DNA of 49,535 nt, taken from Pseudoxanthomonas beigongshangi (GTDB lineage Bacteria; Pseudomonadota; Gammaproteobacteria; Xanthomonadales; Xanthomonadaceae). Below the pieces are notes generated by a model that ran no database searches, was not told the DNA's origin, and was given only the letters and a program-made list of their open reading frames with translations. Shown here one piece after another: positions 8,792 through 18,159 of this stretch (positions within the stretch are counted from its first letter, which is position 1; each line of letters opens with the position of its first letter). The DNA is taken from NCBI RefSeq assembly GCF_016820515.1, contig NZ_JADHDV010000026.1, positions 1 to 49,535 of the forward strand. The letters are read 5' to 3'. The position numbers and the translations under genes are program-made.

Positions 8792-9835
8792 TCACACCAT
8801 CCGATCGCGCGCCTCGCTGGGCGTGTGCCCGGTCCAGCGCTTGAATGCGCGGCGGAATTCGCGCACGTCGTTGAAGCCCAGTTGGGTGCCGATGTAGGCG
8901 ATGGTCAGTTCGCGATCCTGCAACAATTCCAGTGCGCGATCGGTGCGTACCCGGTCGTGGATATCGCTGAAGCGCTGGCCTTCGTCGGCCAATTGCCGGC
9001 GCAGGGTGCGCTCGCTGAGGTGCAGCGCGGTCGCGATCTCGGTCATCTGCGGATTTTCGCGCAGGCGTGGTCGCAGCTGTCGTTCCACCGCCGCGGTCGC
9101 CTCGCCCGAGGTCGCCACCGCCGCCAACTGCGCGTGGCACAGCGCCAGCACCTGCTGCGAGCCGACCGGGTTGTAGCTGGTGAATGGCAGCGAGAACCAG
9201 CTGCGATCCACCAGCATCCGGTTCTGGCCCTGGCGGAACCGCACCTCGCATTCGAACATCCGGCTGTATTTGCTGGCATAGGCCGGAGCGGGGTAGGTCA
9301 GATCCAGCCGCACCGGATGAAATTCCGGGCCGGCCAGTTCCCGCGCCAGCATCAGCACGCTGGAAAACATCTCCTCGCACAGGAACGGCAGGATCTCCGG
9401 CAGATCCAGCGGCGTGGTCGCCACCACCGACACCACTTCGGGATCTTCCTGCAGCAACTGCAGGTCCATCAGCGGCCCCAGGTTGCGCTGGTAGGTCAGG
9501 CCGATGTTGACCGCCTCGCCGAAGTTCGGCGCCATCCGCATCGCCAGGCCCAGCAGGCCGAAGTTGGCGCCGTTCTGGTTGCCGCCCAGGGTCAGGCCCA
9601 CGTCCTCGATGGGCAGGGTCGGCAGCGCGCGGCGGATGACCTCGGTCGCCTGCCGGTAGGAGACCCGTGCCAGCGGATCCTGGATCTCGCGCGGGGTCAG
9701 GCGGAGCCCGCTGAACCAGGACTCGCAGTTCACGCCCAACTCGCCCGCCAGCAGCACCAGGCTGCACAGCATGTTGGTCGGCAGGTTGGCGATGGACAGG
9801 CGATTGCCCCCGTCCAGGCCCAGTTTACGGCGCAT
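8792..9835 (-). CDS. AraC family transcriptional regulator (arabinose-binding-domain type)
   Basis: The 347-aa product has an N-terminal ligand-sensing domain of the Arabinose_bd type (roughly residues 15-205) and a C-terminal pair of helix-turn-helix motifs (ERTLRRQLADEGQRFSDI and IGTQLGFNDVREFRRAFKRWTGHTPSEAR), the standard AraC DNA-binding module. The ATG at 9835 is chosen because GGAGGGG lies just 6 bases upstream; an earlier in-frame start would only add 12 residues. It is divergent from the beta-helix/cytochrome/TonB receptor genes across 150 bases and is most likely their regulator. The ligand is unknown. Relatives with this sensor respond to amino acids, hydroxy acids or lipophilic compounds. 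Confidence 0.92.
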   Translation of the reverse strand: MRRKLGLDGGNRLSIANLPTNMLCSLVLLAGELGVNCESWFSGLRLTPREIQDPLARVSYRQATEVIRRALPTLPIEDVGLTLGGNQNGANFGLLGLAMRMAPNFGEAVNIGLTYQRNLGPLMDLQLLQEDPEVVSVVATTPLDLPEILPFLCEEMFSSVLMLARELAGPEFHPVRLDLTYPAPAYASKYSRMFECEVRFRQGQNRMLVDRSWFSLPFTSYNPVGSQQVLALCHAQLAAVATSGEATAAVERQLRPRLRENPQMTEIATALHLSERTLRRQLADEGQRFSDIHDRVRTDRALELLQDRELTIAYIGTQLGFNDVREFRRAFKRWTGHTPSEARDRMV

Positions 9836-9985
9836 CGAAGCCCCTCCAGCTTGTCCGCTTTGCCCCCCCAAGTATGCCGCTCCTGCCCTACTTCAGGGAA
9901 ACCAGTGGGACAAGACTCTCAATTACTGAATTCGCACGCGTATGGTGGCCGCCGGCCGCCGCGCGAGGACCGGGGAGGGAACGCG

Positions 9986-11215
9986 ATGCAGCGGACGATG
10001 TTGATGGCGGGTCTGGCACTGGCGCTGGCCGCCTGCCAGCCGAAGGGCGACGAACAGGCACCGAAGGCGGATGCGGCCAGCACGGACTTCGCCCGGCAAC
10101 TCCACGAGCGGCTGCTCGACGCCAAGCCCGGCGAGGTCATCGAGATTCCCGCCGGCACCTATCATTTCGATCGCAGCCTGACCCTGCGCGCGGACGGCGT
10201 GACGATCCGTGGTGCCGGCATGGACAAGACCGTGCTCAGCTTCAAGGGCCAGAAGGCCGGCGCCGAGGGCCTGCTGGTCAACGGCGACGACTTCGCCATC
10301 GAGAACCTGACCATCCAGGACTCCAAGGGCGATGGCCTGAAGATCAGCGAATCGGAGAACATCACCATTCGCGGGGTGAAGGTCGAATGGACCGGCGGTC
10401 CCAGCACCAAGAACGGTGCCTACGGGCTGTATCCGGTGCTGACGAAGAACGTGCTGATCGAGGATTCGGTATCCATCGGTGCCTCGGATGCCGGCATCTA
10501 CGTGGGCCAGTCCGACGGCGTCATCGTGCGTCGCAGCCGCGCCGAGAAGAACGTGGCGGGCATCGAGATCGAGAACACCATCAACGCCGACGTCCACGAC
10601 AACGTCGCCACCGGCAACACCGGCGGCATCCTGGTGTTCAACATGCCCGGGCTGAAGCAGCAGGGTGGCAACATCCGCGTGTTCAACAACAAGGTCATCG
10701 CCAACAACCACGAGAACTTCGGCGCCAAGGGCACGCCGGTGGCGAGCGTGCCGGCCGGTTCCGGCATCGTGGTCAATTCCAACGACGACATCGAGATCTT
10801 CGGCAACGAGATCCGCGACAACGCGACCACCAACATCATCATCTCCAGCGTCTACTCCACCGGCTACAAGGATTCGAGCAAGTCGGAAACCTTCGATCCG
10901 TATCCGGAGCGCATCTATGTGCATGGCAACACCCTGTCCGGCGGCGGTGATTCGCCCGACGGTTTCGATCTGAAGGCGCTGAAGGTGGCGATGTACGGGT
11001 TGCGCGGCAACTTCCCGGACGTGCTGTGGGATGGCTATTTCAACAAGGACCGCAAGGTCGATGGCCAGGCGCGTGGGCCGGAGATCTGCCTGCGTGACGT
11101 CAGCGGCGTGATCAACGCCGACGGCCCCGGCGGCTACAAGAGCCCGAGCAAGGACACCCGGTCCCATCAGTGCGAACTGCCGCGCCTGCCGGCGGTGGAC
11201 CTGAAGCGGGGTTGA
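9986..11215 (+). CDS. Parallel beta-helix repeat lipoprotein (TIGR03805-like)
   Basis: The 409-aa product has a lipoprotein signal peptide with lipobox LAAC at residues 14-17. The mature part begins with a pectate-lyase-like entry (KPGEVIEIPAGTYHF, then LTLRADGVTIRGAG), followed by repeated NLTIQDS, NITIRGV, DGVIVRRS and DIEIFGN rungs of a right-handed beta-helix. No catalytic residues of known polysaccharide lyases can be assigned. From memory, this matches a beta-helix family that occurs as a fixed two-gene pair with the diheme protein that follows; the function of the pair is not established. The ribosome binding site GGGGAGGGA is strong. Only 5 bases separate it from the next gene. It probably sits in the outer membrane, facing the periplasm or surface. 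Confidence 0.88.
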   Translation: MQRTMLMAGLALALAACQPKGDEQAPKADAASTDFARQLHERLLDAKPGEVIEIPAGTYHFDRSLTLRADGVTIRGAGMDKTVLSFKGQKAGAEGLLVNGDDFAIENLTIQDSKGDGLKISESENITIRGVKVEWTGGPSTKNGAYGLYPVLTKNVLIEDSVSIGASDAGIYVGQSDGVIVRRSRAEKNVAGIEIENTINADVHDNVATGNTGGILVFNMPGLKQQGGNIRVFNNKVIANNHENFGAKGTPVASVPAGSGIVVNSNDDIEIFGNEIRDNATTNIIISSVYSTGYKDSSKSETFDPYPERIYVHGNTLSGGGDSPDGFDLKALKVAMYGLRGNFPDVLWDGYFNKDRKVDGQARGPEICLRDVSGVINADGPGGYKSPSKDTRSHQCELPRLPAVDLKRG

Positions 11216-11220
11216 TCACG

Positions 11221-12408
11221 ATGCGGAAGTACCGGGCCGCATGGATGGCCATCGGCGCGCTGTTGGCCGCCGCGTTGATCACGAGCTGCAAGCGTCAGCA
11301 GGAAGTGACTTTCTTCGCCGAGGGCCAGCCGTCCAGCCTGGACGACTGGCACGTGCTGCGCATCGAGGACGGCCGGCTGCGCCTGAACGGCGGCGTCGTG
11401 CCCTACGATCTCAACACCCCGCTGTTCAGCGACTACGCGCACAAGCTGCGCACCATCTGGATGCCGAAGGGCAAGGCGGCGGCCTATCGGGCCGACGCCG
11501 CGTTCGACTTCCCGGTCGGCACCATCATCAGCAAGACCTTCTACTACCCGCTGCCGGAAGGACAGGCATGGGATGGCCGCTCGGTGGCGCGCACCCCGCC
11601 CTCGGCCAGCGTGTTGAAGCAGGAGTCGCTGGACCTGTCGAAGGTGCGCCTGATCGAAACCCGCCTGCTGGTGCGGCGCGAATCGGGCTGGGTGGCGATG
11701 CCGTACGTCTGGAACGAAGCCCAGACCGAAGCCACGCTCAAGCGCACCGGTGATCTGATCTCGCTGGAACTGGTCGACGCTTCCGGCAAGCGCGAGGAAG
11801 CGTCCTACCAGGTGCCCGACCAGAACCAGTGCGGCGGTTGCCACATGACCGACAACCGGTCGCGGCAGCTGTCGCCGATCGGGCCGAAGGCGCGTCATCT
11901 GAACCGGGATTTCGACTATGGCGATGGTCGCGAGAACCAGCTCGCGCACCTGGCCCGGATCGGCTACCTGACCGGCGCGCCCGCACCTGCGCAGGCACCG
12001 CGCGATGCCGATTGGATGGACACGAACGCCGGCCTCGACGCGCGCGCGCGCGCCTACCTGGACGTCAACTGCGGGCATTGCCACAGCCCGACCGGCCCGG
12101 CGATCACTTCCGGCCTGTGGCTGGACGCGGGCACCCGGGAACGCCTGAAGCTGGGTTTCTGCAAGCAGCCGATCGCCGCCGGCAAGGGCACTGGCGACCG
12201 GCGGCATGACATCGAGCCGGGCAAGCCGGACGAATCGATTCTCAGCTTCCGCATGGACAGCGCCGATCCGGCGGTGATGATGCCGGAACTGGGGCGCTCG
12301 GTGGTGCATCGCGAAGGCGTGGAACTGATTGATGCCTGGATTCGCGCGCAGCATGGCAGTTGCGATGGGGAGGCGCCGGGGGGAGAAGCGGTACCGGCGT
12401 CCATTTGA
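11221..12408 (+). CDS. SO2930-type diheme c-type cytochrome lipoprotein (TIGR03806-like)
   Basis: The 395-aa product begins with a lipoprotein signal (lipobox ITSC, cysteine 23). Two covalent heme motifs are visible: CGGCH at residues 204-208 and CGHCH at 284-288, the second inside DVNCGHCHSPTG. The first half (about 40-195) has no heme and contains the family block YDLNTPLFSDYAHKLRTIWMP. Methionines in AVMMPELG near residue 352 could be an axial ligand. This corresponds to the HNE_0200/SO2930 family named after Hyphomonas and Shewanella members, found next to the beta-helix lipoprotein. It is presumably periplasmic and electron-transferring. Partner and substrate are unknown. It needs the Ccm system for heme attachment, which is not in this window. 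Confidence 0.88.
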   Translation: MRKYRAAWMAIGALLAAALITSCKRQQEVTFFAEGQPSSLDDWHVLRIEDGRLRLNGGVVPYDLNTPLFSDYAHKLRTIWMPKGKAAAYRADAAFDFPVGTIISKTFYYPLPEGQAWDGRSVARTPPSASVLKQESLDLSKVRLIETRLLVRRESGWVAMPYVWNEAQTEATLKRTGDLISLELVDASGKREEASYQVPDQNQCGGCHMTDNRSRQLSPIGPKARHLNRDFDYGDGRENQLAHLARIGYLTGAPAPAQAPRDADWMDTNAGLDARARAYLDVNCGHCHSPTGPAITSGLWLDAGTRERLKLGFCKQPIAAGKGTGDRRHDIEPGKPDESILSFRMDSADPAVMMPELGRSVVHREGVELIDAWIRAQHGSCDGEAPGGEAVPASI

Positions 12409-12449
12409 GGGAAACATCCGTAGGAACACAACGCTTCTGGGAGGGAGTG

Positions 12450-14885
12450 ATGAAGTTGAATCAACGGTGTCTGGTGGTGGGGCTGCGGCGCGCCCTGTTC
12501 GGAAGCTGTGTGTTGCTGGGCGTGTCGGGTAGCGCATGGGGGCAGGCCGCCGCCGCGCCCGACGATGCGACCACGCTGGACACCATCAAGGTGACCGCGC
12601 AGAGCCGCGAGCAGGAACTGAAGGACGTGCCGATCGCGATCAACGTGCTCAACGGCGAGATGATCGACCAGGTCGCGGCCGCCGACATCGGCGACCTGGA
12701 CATGTTCGTGCCCGGCCTGGAGGTCAGCGACGGCAGTCCGACCCAGCCGCGCTACGCCATCCGCGGCATTTCCACCGGCGACTTCGGCATCGGCACCGAT
12801 CCGGCCGTGGGCGTCTATATCGACGGCGTTTATTCGGCCCGCACCGGCGGAGCGATGCTGGCGTTCAACGACATCGAGCGCATCGAAGTGCTGAAGGGGC
12901 CGCAGGGCACCCTGTTCGGCCGCAACAGCGCCGCCGGCGCGGTGTCCATCATCACCAACAAGCCGAGCAACGTGGCGGAAGGCAATGCCCGCATCCGGGT
13001 GGGCGAGGATGGTCGCCGCTATCTGTCCGGATTGTTCAACGTCCCCTTCGGGGAGCGTCACGCGCTGCGCTTCAGCGCACTGTCCAACCACAGCGACGGC
13101 TGGATGACCGATGCCGCGACCGGTGACCGGCTCAACCCCGAGGACACGATGGCGCTGCGCGCGGCCTGGCGTTCGGATCTGGGCGAGTCGACCACCCTCA
13201 ACCTGTCCTGGGACTACGAGAACATCGACCAGCTGGCGCGTCCGGCGGTCGGCCTGGTGGCGCTGGACCCGTATCCGGCCCCGGCTCCGTATCCCGCCAA
13301 TCCGCTGACCTATCGGAACCCGCTGAAGGCTCAGGTTTTCAACGACGTGGTCCACAACGAGGAATCACGCACCTTCAACGGCCTGACCCTGCAGATCGAC
13401 CACGCCTTCCCTTGGGGCAGCCTGCAGTCGACCACCGCCGTGCGTGATTTCGACACCGTGAACCGCGAAGACGAGGACGGCACCAACCGCATCAACCTCT
13501 ATTTCGACACCGCCAACATCGAGAGCAACCGCAGCTACTACCAGGAGTTCAAGTTCTCCGGCGTGTCCGGCAAGTTCGACTGGGTGGCCGGCGCCAGCTG
13601 GTTCAAGGAAGAGGCCGACCAGACCAGCGAGACCAACCTGTTCACCGACAGCGTGGGCACCGCGATGGGCAACCTGCCCAACTTTGGCGGCGTCAACATC
13701 ATCGCGCTGCTGGACCAGGTGCTGGAAGGCGCGGGCCTGCCGCTGCGCCTGCAGGGCCATTCGTGGCGCGAGAGCATGGTCAACCACGGAAAGGCGGAAG
13801 CCTACGCGGCGTTCGGCGATGTGATCTGGCACGTCAATGACCGCTGGAACCTGACCTTCGGCCTGCGCCTGACCCATGACCGCAAGGATTTCAGCTGGTT
13901 CAACGGCGCGCGCGAGGCGGCGACGCTGGATGCCACCGTGGCGATGCTGGATCAGCAGGGCTTCTTCGAGTTGCTGCAGCAGATGGGCTATCCGGTCAGC
14001 GCCGACATGTTCAACACGGACTTCGTGTTCGCCTTCGGCGAGTTGGAAGGCGTGAAGAACAGCCGCAAGAAGTCGTGGACCGACCTCAGCCCGCGTTTCG
14101 TCGTCGACTACGCGGTCAACGACAACACCATGGTGTTCGGCTCGCTGGCCAAGGGCTACAAGGCCGGCGGTTTCAACAGCGTGCAGCCGCAGTCGCAGTT
14201 CGACAACGAGGATGTCTGGAACGCGGAGTTCGGCATCAAGACCGTATTCCCGGAACAGAAGCTGTCACTCAACGCGTCCAGCTATTACTACATCTACAAG
14301 GATCGCCAGGCCATCAGCCTGGACCTGAACACCGCCGGCTCCGGCGTGCCGCGCTATATCGTCGACACCAGCGACATGCAGGCCTGGGGCGTGGACGTGG
14401 ACCTGCAGTGGCGGCCGGTCACCGGCCTGGACCTGACCTTCAATACCTCGTTCATCGACGCCACCTACAAGGATGGCCTGTCCACCAACGGCCGCGACAT
14501 TTCCGGCGATCCGACCGGCGAGCCTTACCTGTCGGCGTCGTTCGGCGCCGGCTATACCTGGAACCTGGGCGACGGCGGCGACGTGCGTTTTTCGCTGCTG
14601 CACGCCTACCGCGGCAAGAGCCGCTGCAACGCCGAGTCCGAAACCCAGGGCACCTGCCAGGCCAGCCCGGCGTTCCGCACCGGCGAGGCGCAGAACCGCA
14701 CCGACATGCGCGTGCAGTGGTCCTCGGCCGATGGCATGTGGGGCGTCGGCGTGTACGGCAACAACGTGTTCGACAAGCGCTACGTGACCGGGGTGAACAA
14801 CATTTCCGCCTCGGTGCTGGGCACGCCGTTCGCCTCGATCTCGGCCCCGCGCCAGGTCGGCGTGGAGTTCAGCGCCCGGTTCTGA
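12450..14885 (+). CDS. TonB-dependent outer-membrane receptor
   Basis: The 811-aa product has a signal peptide (residues 1 to about 31, ending AWGQ), then the TonB-box-like DTIKVTAQSREQ. A plug domain follows (about 45-165) with the conserved VGVYIDGVYSAR and IERIEVLKGPQGTLFGRNSAAGAV blocks, then a long barrel ending in a C-terminal phenylalanine. The plug motifs and barrel resemble the alphaproteobacterial/sphingomonad-type receptors often used for organic substrates as well as siderophores. Its substrate cannot be assigned. GGGAGGGAG precedes the ATG. It lies 41 bases after the diheme gene and is likely in one operon with it, so it is the uptake arm of the AraC-controlled system. Confidence 0.93.
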   Translation: MKLNQRCLVVGLRRALFGSCVLLGVSGSAWGQAAAAPDDATTLDTIKVTAQSREQELKDVPIAINVLNGEMIDQVAAADIGDLDMFVPGLEVSDGSPTQPRYAIRGISTGDFGIGTDPAVGVYIDGVYSARTGGAMLAFNDIERIEVLKGPQGTLFGRNSAAGAVSIITNKPSNVAEGNARIRVGEDGRRYLSGLFNVPFGERHALRFSALSNHSDGWMTDAATGDRLNPEDTMALRAAWRSDLGESTTLNLSWDYENIDQLARPAVGLVALDPYPAPAPYPANPLTYRNPLKAQVFNDVVHNEESRTFNGLTLQIDHAFPWGSLQSTTAVRDFDTVNREDEDGTNRINLYFDTANIESNRSYYQEFKFSGVSGKFDWVAGASWFKEEADQTSETNLFTDSVGTAMGNLPNFGGVNIIALLDQVLEGAGLPLRLQGHSWRESMVNHGKAEAYAAFGDVIWHVNDRWNLTFGLRLTHDRKDFSWFNGAREAATLDATVAMLDQQGFFELLQQMGYPVSADMFNTDFVFAFGELEGVKNSRKKSWTDLSPRFVVDYAVNDNTMVFGSLAKGYKAGGFNSVQPQSQFDNEDVWNAEFGIKTVFPEQKLSLNASSYYYIYKDRQAISLDLNTAGSGVPRYIVDTSDMQAWGVDVDLQWRPVTGLDLTFNTSFIDATYKDGLSTNGRDISGDPTGEPYLSASFGAGYTWNLGDGGDVRFSLLHAYRGKSRCNAESETQGTCQASPAFRTGEAQNRTDMRVQWSSADGMWGVGVYGNNVFDKRYVTGVNNISASVLGTPFASISAPRQVGVEFSARF

Positions 14886-14893
14886 TGACGGCG

Positions 14894-14922
14894 GGCGGTT
14901 CCGGCCGTGCGCCGGAACCGCC
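14894..14922 (+). terminator. Strong hairpin after the TonB receptor gene
   Basis: A perfect 12-bp stem (GGCGGTTCCGGC/GCCGGAACCGCC) with a 5-base loop lies 8 bases after the receptor stop codon and before recG. It lacks a T-run, so it may end the operon with help from Rho or protect the mRNA 3' end. Confidence 0.5.
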
Positions 14923-14964
14923 GCGGACTGGCAATCGCACCGCGATACCCGGCATGCTTGCACC

Positions 14965-17067
14965 ATGCCGCATGCCATTCCCGGGGCCGACGAGGTGGCC
15001 CGTCTTCCGATCGCGTCGCTGAAAGGCGTGGGCGCGCGCATCGCCGAAAAGCTGGCGGCGCGCGGCCTGCTGACCTTGCAGGATCTTTGGCTGCACCTGC
15101 CTCTGCGCTACGAGGATCGCACCGCGCTGACGCCGATCCGCGCGCTGCGCCCAGGCGTGCCCGCGCAGTTGGAGGGGCGGGTGGAGGCGGTCGAGCGCGG
15201 TTTCCGCTACCGGCCGGTGTTGCGGGTGGCGATCGGCGACGATTCGCATGCCACGGTGGTGCTGCGGTTCTTCCATTTCCGTGCGGCGCAGGTGGCGCAG
15301 TTCGCGCCGGGCACCCGGGTGCGCTGCTACGGCACGCCCAAGCCGGGCCAGCATGGCCTGGAGATCGTCCATCCCAGCTATCGCGTGCTCGACGCCGATG
15401 CCGAGATCGCCCTCGGCGAGGCGCTGGATCCCATCTATCCGGCCGTGGAAGGCGTGGGGCCGGCCAGCCTGCGCAAACTGGTCGGCCAGGCGCTGGATCG
15501 CCTGCCGGACGATGTCGCGCTGGAACTGCTGCCCACAGCCCTGCTGCGCGAATCCGGGCTACCGTCGCTGCGCGAGGCGCTGCTGGTCATGCACCGCCCG
15601 CCGCGCGACGCCGATCTGCAGGCCCTGTCGCTGGGGCGGCATCCGGCCCAGCGGCGGCTGGCGCTGGAGGAACTGCTGGCCCATCACGTCAGCCTGCGCC
15701 GCCAGCGCATCGCCCTGCAGCGCCATCACGCACCGGCGCTGACCGGGCGCGGCACCCTGGCCGCGCAACTGGCGAAATCGCTGCCGTTCCGCCTGACCGG
15801 CGCGCAGCAACGGGTGTTCAAGCAGATCCGCGAGGACCTGAAGCTGCCCTCGCCGATGCTGCGGCTGGTGCAGGGCGACGTCGGCAGCGGCAAGACCGTG
15901 GTCGCCGCGATGGCGGCGATGCTGGCGGTGGAAGCCGGCCGGCAGGCGGCGCTGGCCGCACCCACCGAACTGCTGGCCGAGCAGCATTTGGCCAACCTGC
16001 GGCAATGGCTGGAACCGTTGGGTATCCGGGTCGCGTGGCTGGCCGGCAAGGTCACCGGCAAGGCGCGCGCGCAGGTGCTGGACGAGGTCGCCACCGGCAA
16101 GGCCCAAGTGGTGGTGGGAACGCATGCACTGATGCAGGAAGCGGTGACCTTCAAGGACCTTGCCCTGGCCATCGTCGACGAGCAGCACCGCTTCGGCGTG
16201 CACCAGCGGCTGGCGCTGCGCGACAAGGGGGCCAGCGGGAAGTCGGTGCCGCATCAACTGGTCATGACCGCGACGCCCATCCCGCGCACGCTGGCGATGG
16301 CCGCCTACGCCGATCTCGATGTTTCGGCGATCGACGAACTGCCCCCCGGCCGCACGCCCGTGCATACCGTCGCCTTCAGCGCCGAGCGCCGTCCCGAACT
16401 GGTCGAGCGCATCCGCGCCGCCTGCGCCGAGGGGCGCCAGGCGTACTGGGTGTGCACATTGATCGACGACAGCGACGAGGTGATCGCGCAGGCCGCGCAG
16501 ACCACCTACGAACAGCTCTCCGCCGCCCTGCCGGAACTGCGCATCGCGCTCGTCCACGGACGCATGAAGGCGGCGGAGAAACAGGCGGCGATGCGTGCGT
16601 TCAAGCAGGGCGAGAGCGATCTGCTGGTCGCGACCACCGTGATTGAGGTCGGCGTGGACGTACCCAACGCCTCGCTGATGATCATCGAGAACGCCGAGCG
16701 CCTCGGCCTGGCGCAGCTGCACCAGTTGCGCGGGCGGGTCGGGCGCGGCGCGGCCGCCTCGACCTGCGTGCTGATGTACCAGGCGCCGCTCTCGCAGATG
16801 GCCAAGCAACGCCTGGCGACCATGCGCGAGACCAACGACGGTTTCGTCATCGCCGAGAAGGATCTGGAACTGCGCGGCCCCGGCGAACTGCTAGGCACGC
16901 GGCAGACCGGCCTGGCGACGTTCCGGGTCGCGGATCTGGCGCGCGACGCGGCACTGCTGCCGCAGGTGCGCGAGATGGCCGATCGCCTGCTGGCCGAATC
17001 GCCGGCGCTGGCCGACCGCATCGTTCAGCGCTGGGTGGGCGGGGCGGTCCGCTACGCGGGTGCCTGA
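14965..17067 (+). CDS. recG: ATP-dependent DNA helicase RecG
   Basis: The 700-aa product unwinds branched DNA at stalled forks. The N-terminal wedge domain (1 to about 270) starts SLKGVGARIAEKL. The helicase core shows Walker A GDVGSGKT at 304-311, the DEQH box at 405-408, TATPIPRT at 435-442 and the C-terminal LHQLRGRVGRG. Length is normal. In related genomes recG commonly lies next to ridA and spoT; here a 6-kb accessory block separates them. The ATG at 14965 has little Shine-Dalgarno. Confidence 0.97.
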   Translation: MPHAIPGADEVARLPIASLKGVGARIAEKLAARGLLTLQDLWLHLPLRYEDRTALTPIRALRPGVPAQLEGRVEAVERGFRYRPVLRVAIGDDSHATVVLRFFHFRAAQVAQFAPGTRVRCYGTPKPGQHGLEIVHPSYRVLDADAEIALGEALDPIYPAVEGVGPASLRKLVGQALDRLPDDVALELLPTALLRESGLPSLREALLVMHRPPRDADLQALSLGRHPAQRRLALEELLAHHVSLRRQRIALQRHHAPALTGRGTLAAQLAKSLPFRLTGAQQRVFKQIREDLKLPSPMLRLVQGDVGSGKTVVAAMAAMLAVEAGRQAALAAPTELLAEQHLANLRQWLEPLGIRVAWLAGKVTGKARAQVLDEVATGKAQVVVGTHALMQEAVTFKDLALAIVDEQHRFGVHQRLALRDKGASGKSVPHQLVMTATPIPRTLAMAAYADLDVSAIDELPPGRTPVHTVAFSAERRPELVERIRAACAEGRQAYWVCTLIDDSDEVIAQAAQTTYEQLSAALPELRIALVHGRMKAAEKQAAMRAFKQGESDLLVATTVIEVGVDVPNASLMIIENAERLGLAQLHQLRGRVGRGAAASTCVLMYQAPLSQMAKQRLATMRETNDGFVIAEKDLELRGPGELLGTRQTGLATFRVADLARDAALLPQVREMADRLLAESPALADRIVQRWVGGAVRYAGA

Positions 17068-17134
17068 GCACTCGACTTTCGTTCGTCATCCATCGGTGCC
17101 AGACTCGCAGGCCAACCGACATGAATGAAAAAAG

Positions 17135-18073
17135 ATGAGCGACAGGATTCCCCTGCTGATTGATACCGATCCCGGCGTCGATGACGCGCTGGCGCTGTTG
17201 ATGGCGTTCAACGACGATCGCCACGACGTGATCGGCCTGACCATCGCCGCCGGCAACGTCGGCCTGAAACACACCGTGCGCAATGCGCTGAAGCTGTGCG
17301 AGATCAGTGGCCGCGCCGACATCCCGGTATTCGCGGGCGCACCCGAACCGCTGCTGCATCCGGCGCCGGACGCCGGCTACGTGCATGGCCACGACGGTTT
17401 CGGCGACATCGGCTACGACGCACCGTCCAAGCAGGCCGAAGCCGAACATGCCGCGCTGGCCATCCTGCGCCTGTCGCACGAACACGCCGGCAAGCTGCTG
17501 CTGGTCGCGCTGGGACCGCTGACCAACATCGCGCTGGCGCTGAAGCTGGATCCGACCCTGCCGCAGCGTGTCGCGCGCTTCGTGGTGATGGGCGGCGCGG
17601 TAACCTGCCACGGCAACATCACCCCGGCGGCGGAGTTCAATTTCTACTTCGATCCGGAAGCGGCCCACCTGGTGTTCGAGGCGTTCGACCGCATCGAACT
17701 CGCGGACTGGGAGGCCACCATCGCCCATGGCCTCCACCACGACCGGGTCGTTGGCTGGCTGCGGGCCGATTCGGACCGGGCCAGGTTCTATGCCGGCATC
17801 TCGGAAAAGACCCGGCTGTGGTCGATCGACCGCCGGGGCGACTACTGGTACGCGGCCGACGCCCTGGCCATGGCCTTCGCGCTGGCCCCGGAAGGGACGC
17901 TGGAACGGGCCGAACGGCCGCTGGCCATCGAGCTGCAGGGCGCCCACAGCCGGGGCGCCAGCGTGGTGGACTGGCGCCGGGAAGGTGGCAAGCCGGACAA
18001 GGCCGACATCCTGCTCAAATACGACCAGGAGCGCTTCGAGGCCCTGATCCAGGCCGCCCTGGCCGCCCGCTGA
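17135..18073 (+). CDS. Nucleoside hydrolase (inosine-uridine preferring family)
   Basis: The 312-aa product cleaves the N-glycosidic bond of ribonucleosides to free base and ribose for salvage. The calcium-binding motif DTDPGVDDA is at residues 10-18, and the family blocks [20 protein letters not shown] and VVMGGAV follow. A late acidic residue in [13 protein letters not shown] (family D-A) completes the calcium site. Specificity (purine, pyrimidine or non-specific) cannot be set from sequence. It lies 67 bases after recG on the same strand and before rpmE2, which has its own promoter. Confidence 0.93.
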   Translation: MSDRIPLLIDTDPGVDDALALLMAFNDDRHDVIGLTIAAGNVGLKHTVRNALKLCEISGRADIPVFAGAPEPLLHPAPDAGYVHGHDGFGDIGYDAPSKQAEAEHAALAILRLSHEHAGKLLLVALGPLTNIALALKLDPTLPQRVARFVVMGGAVTCHGNITPAAEFNFYFDPEAAHLVFEAFDRIELADWEATIAHGLHHDRVVGWLRADSDRARFYAGISEKTRLWSIDRRGDYWYAADALAMAFALAPEGTLERAERPLAIELQGAHSRGASVVDWRREGGKPDKADILLKYDQERFEALIQAALAAR

Positions 18074-18092
18074 GGCCGGGCAAGGGGCTGGG

Positions 18093-18122
18093 TTGCACCG
18101 GGACGGGAGGGCAGGCTACAAT
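18093..18122 (+). promoter_or_regulatory. Sigma70-type promoter upstream of rpmE2
   Basis: TTGCAC (18093-18098) and TACAAT (18117-18122) are 18 bases apart, a good match to the housekeeping consensus, about 37 bases before the L31 start codon. Confidence 0.65.
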
Positions 18123-18159
18123 GCCGCTCTTCCCTATCCCGCAACACGGTGTGCCCGCC

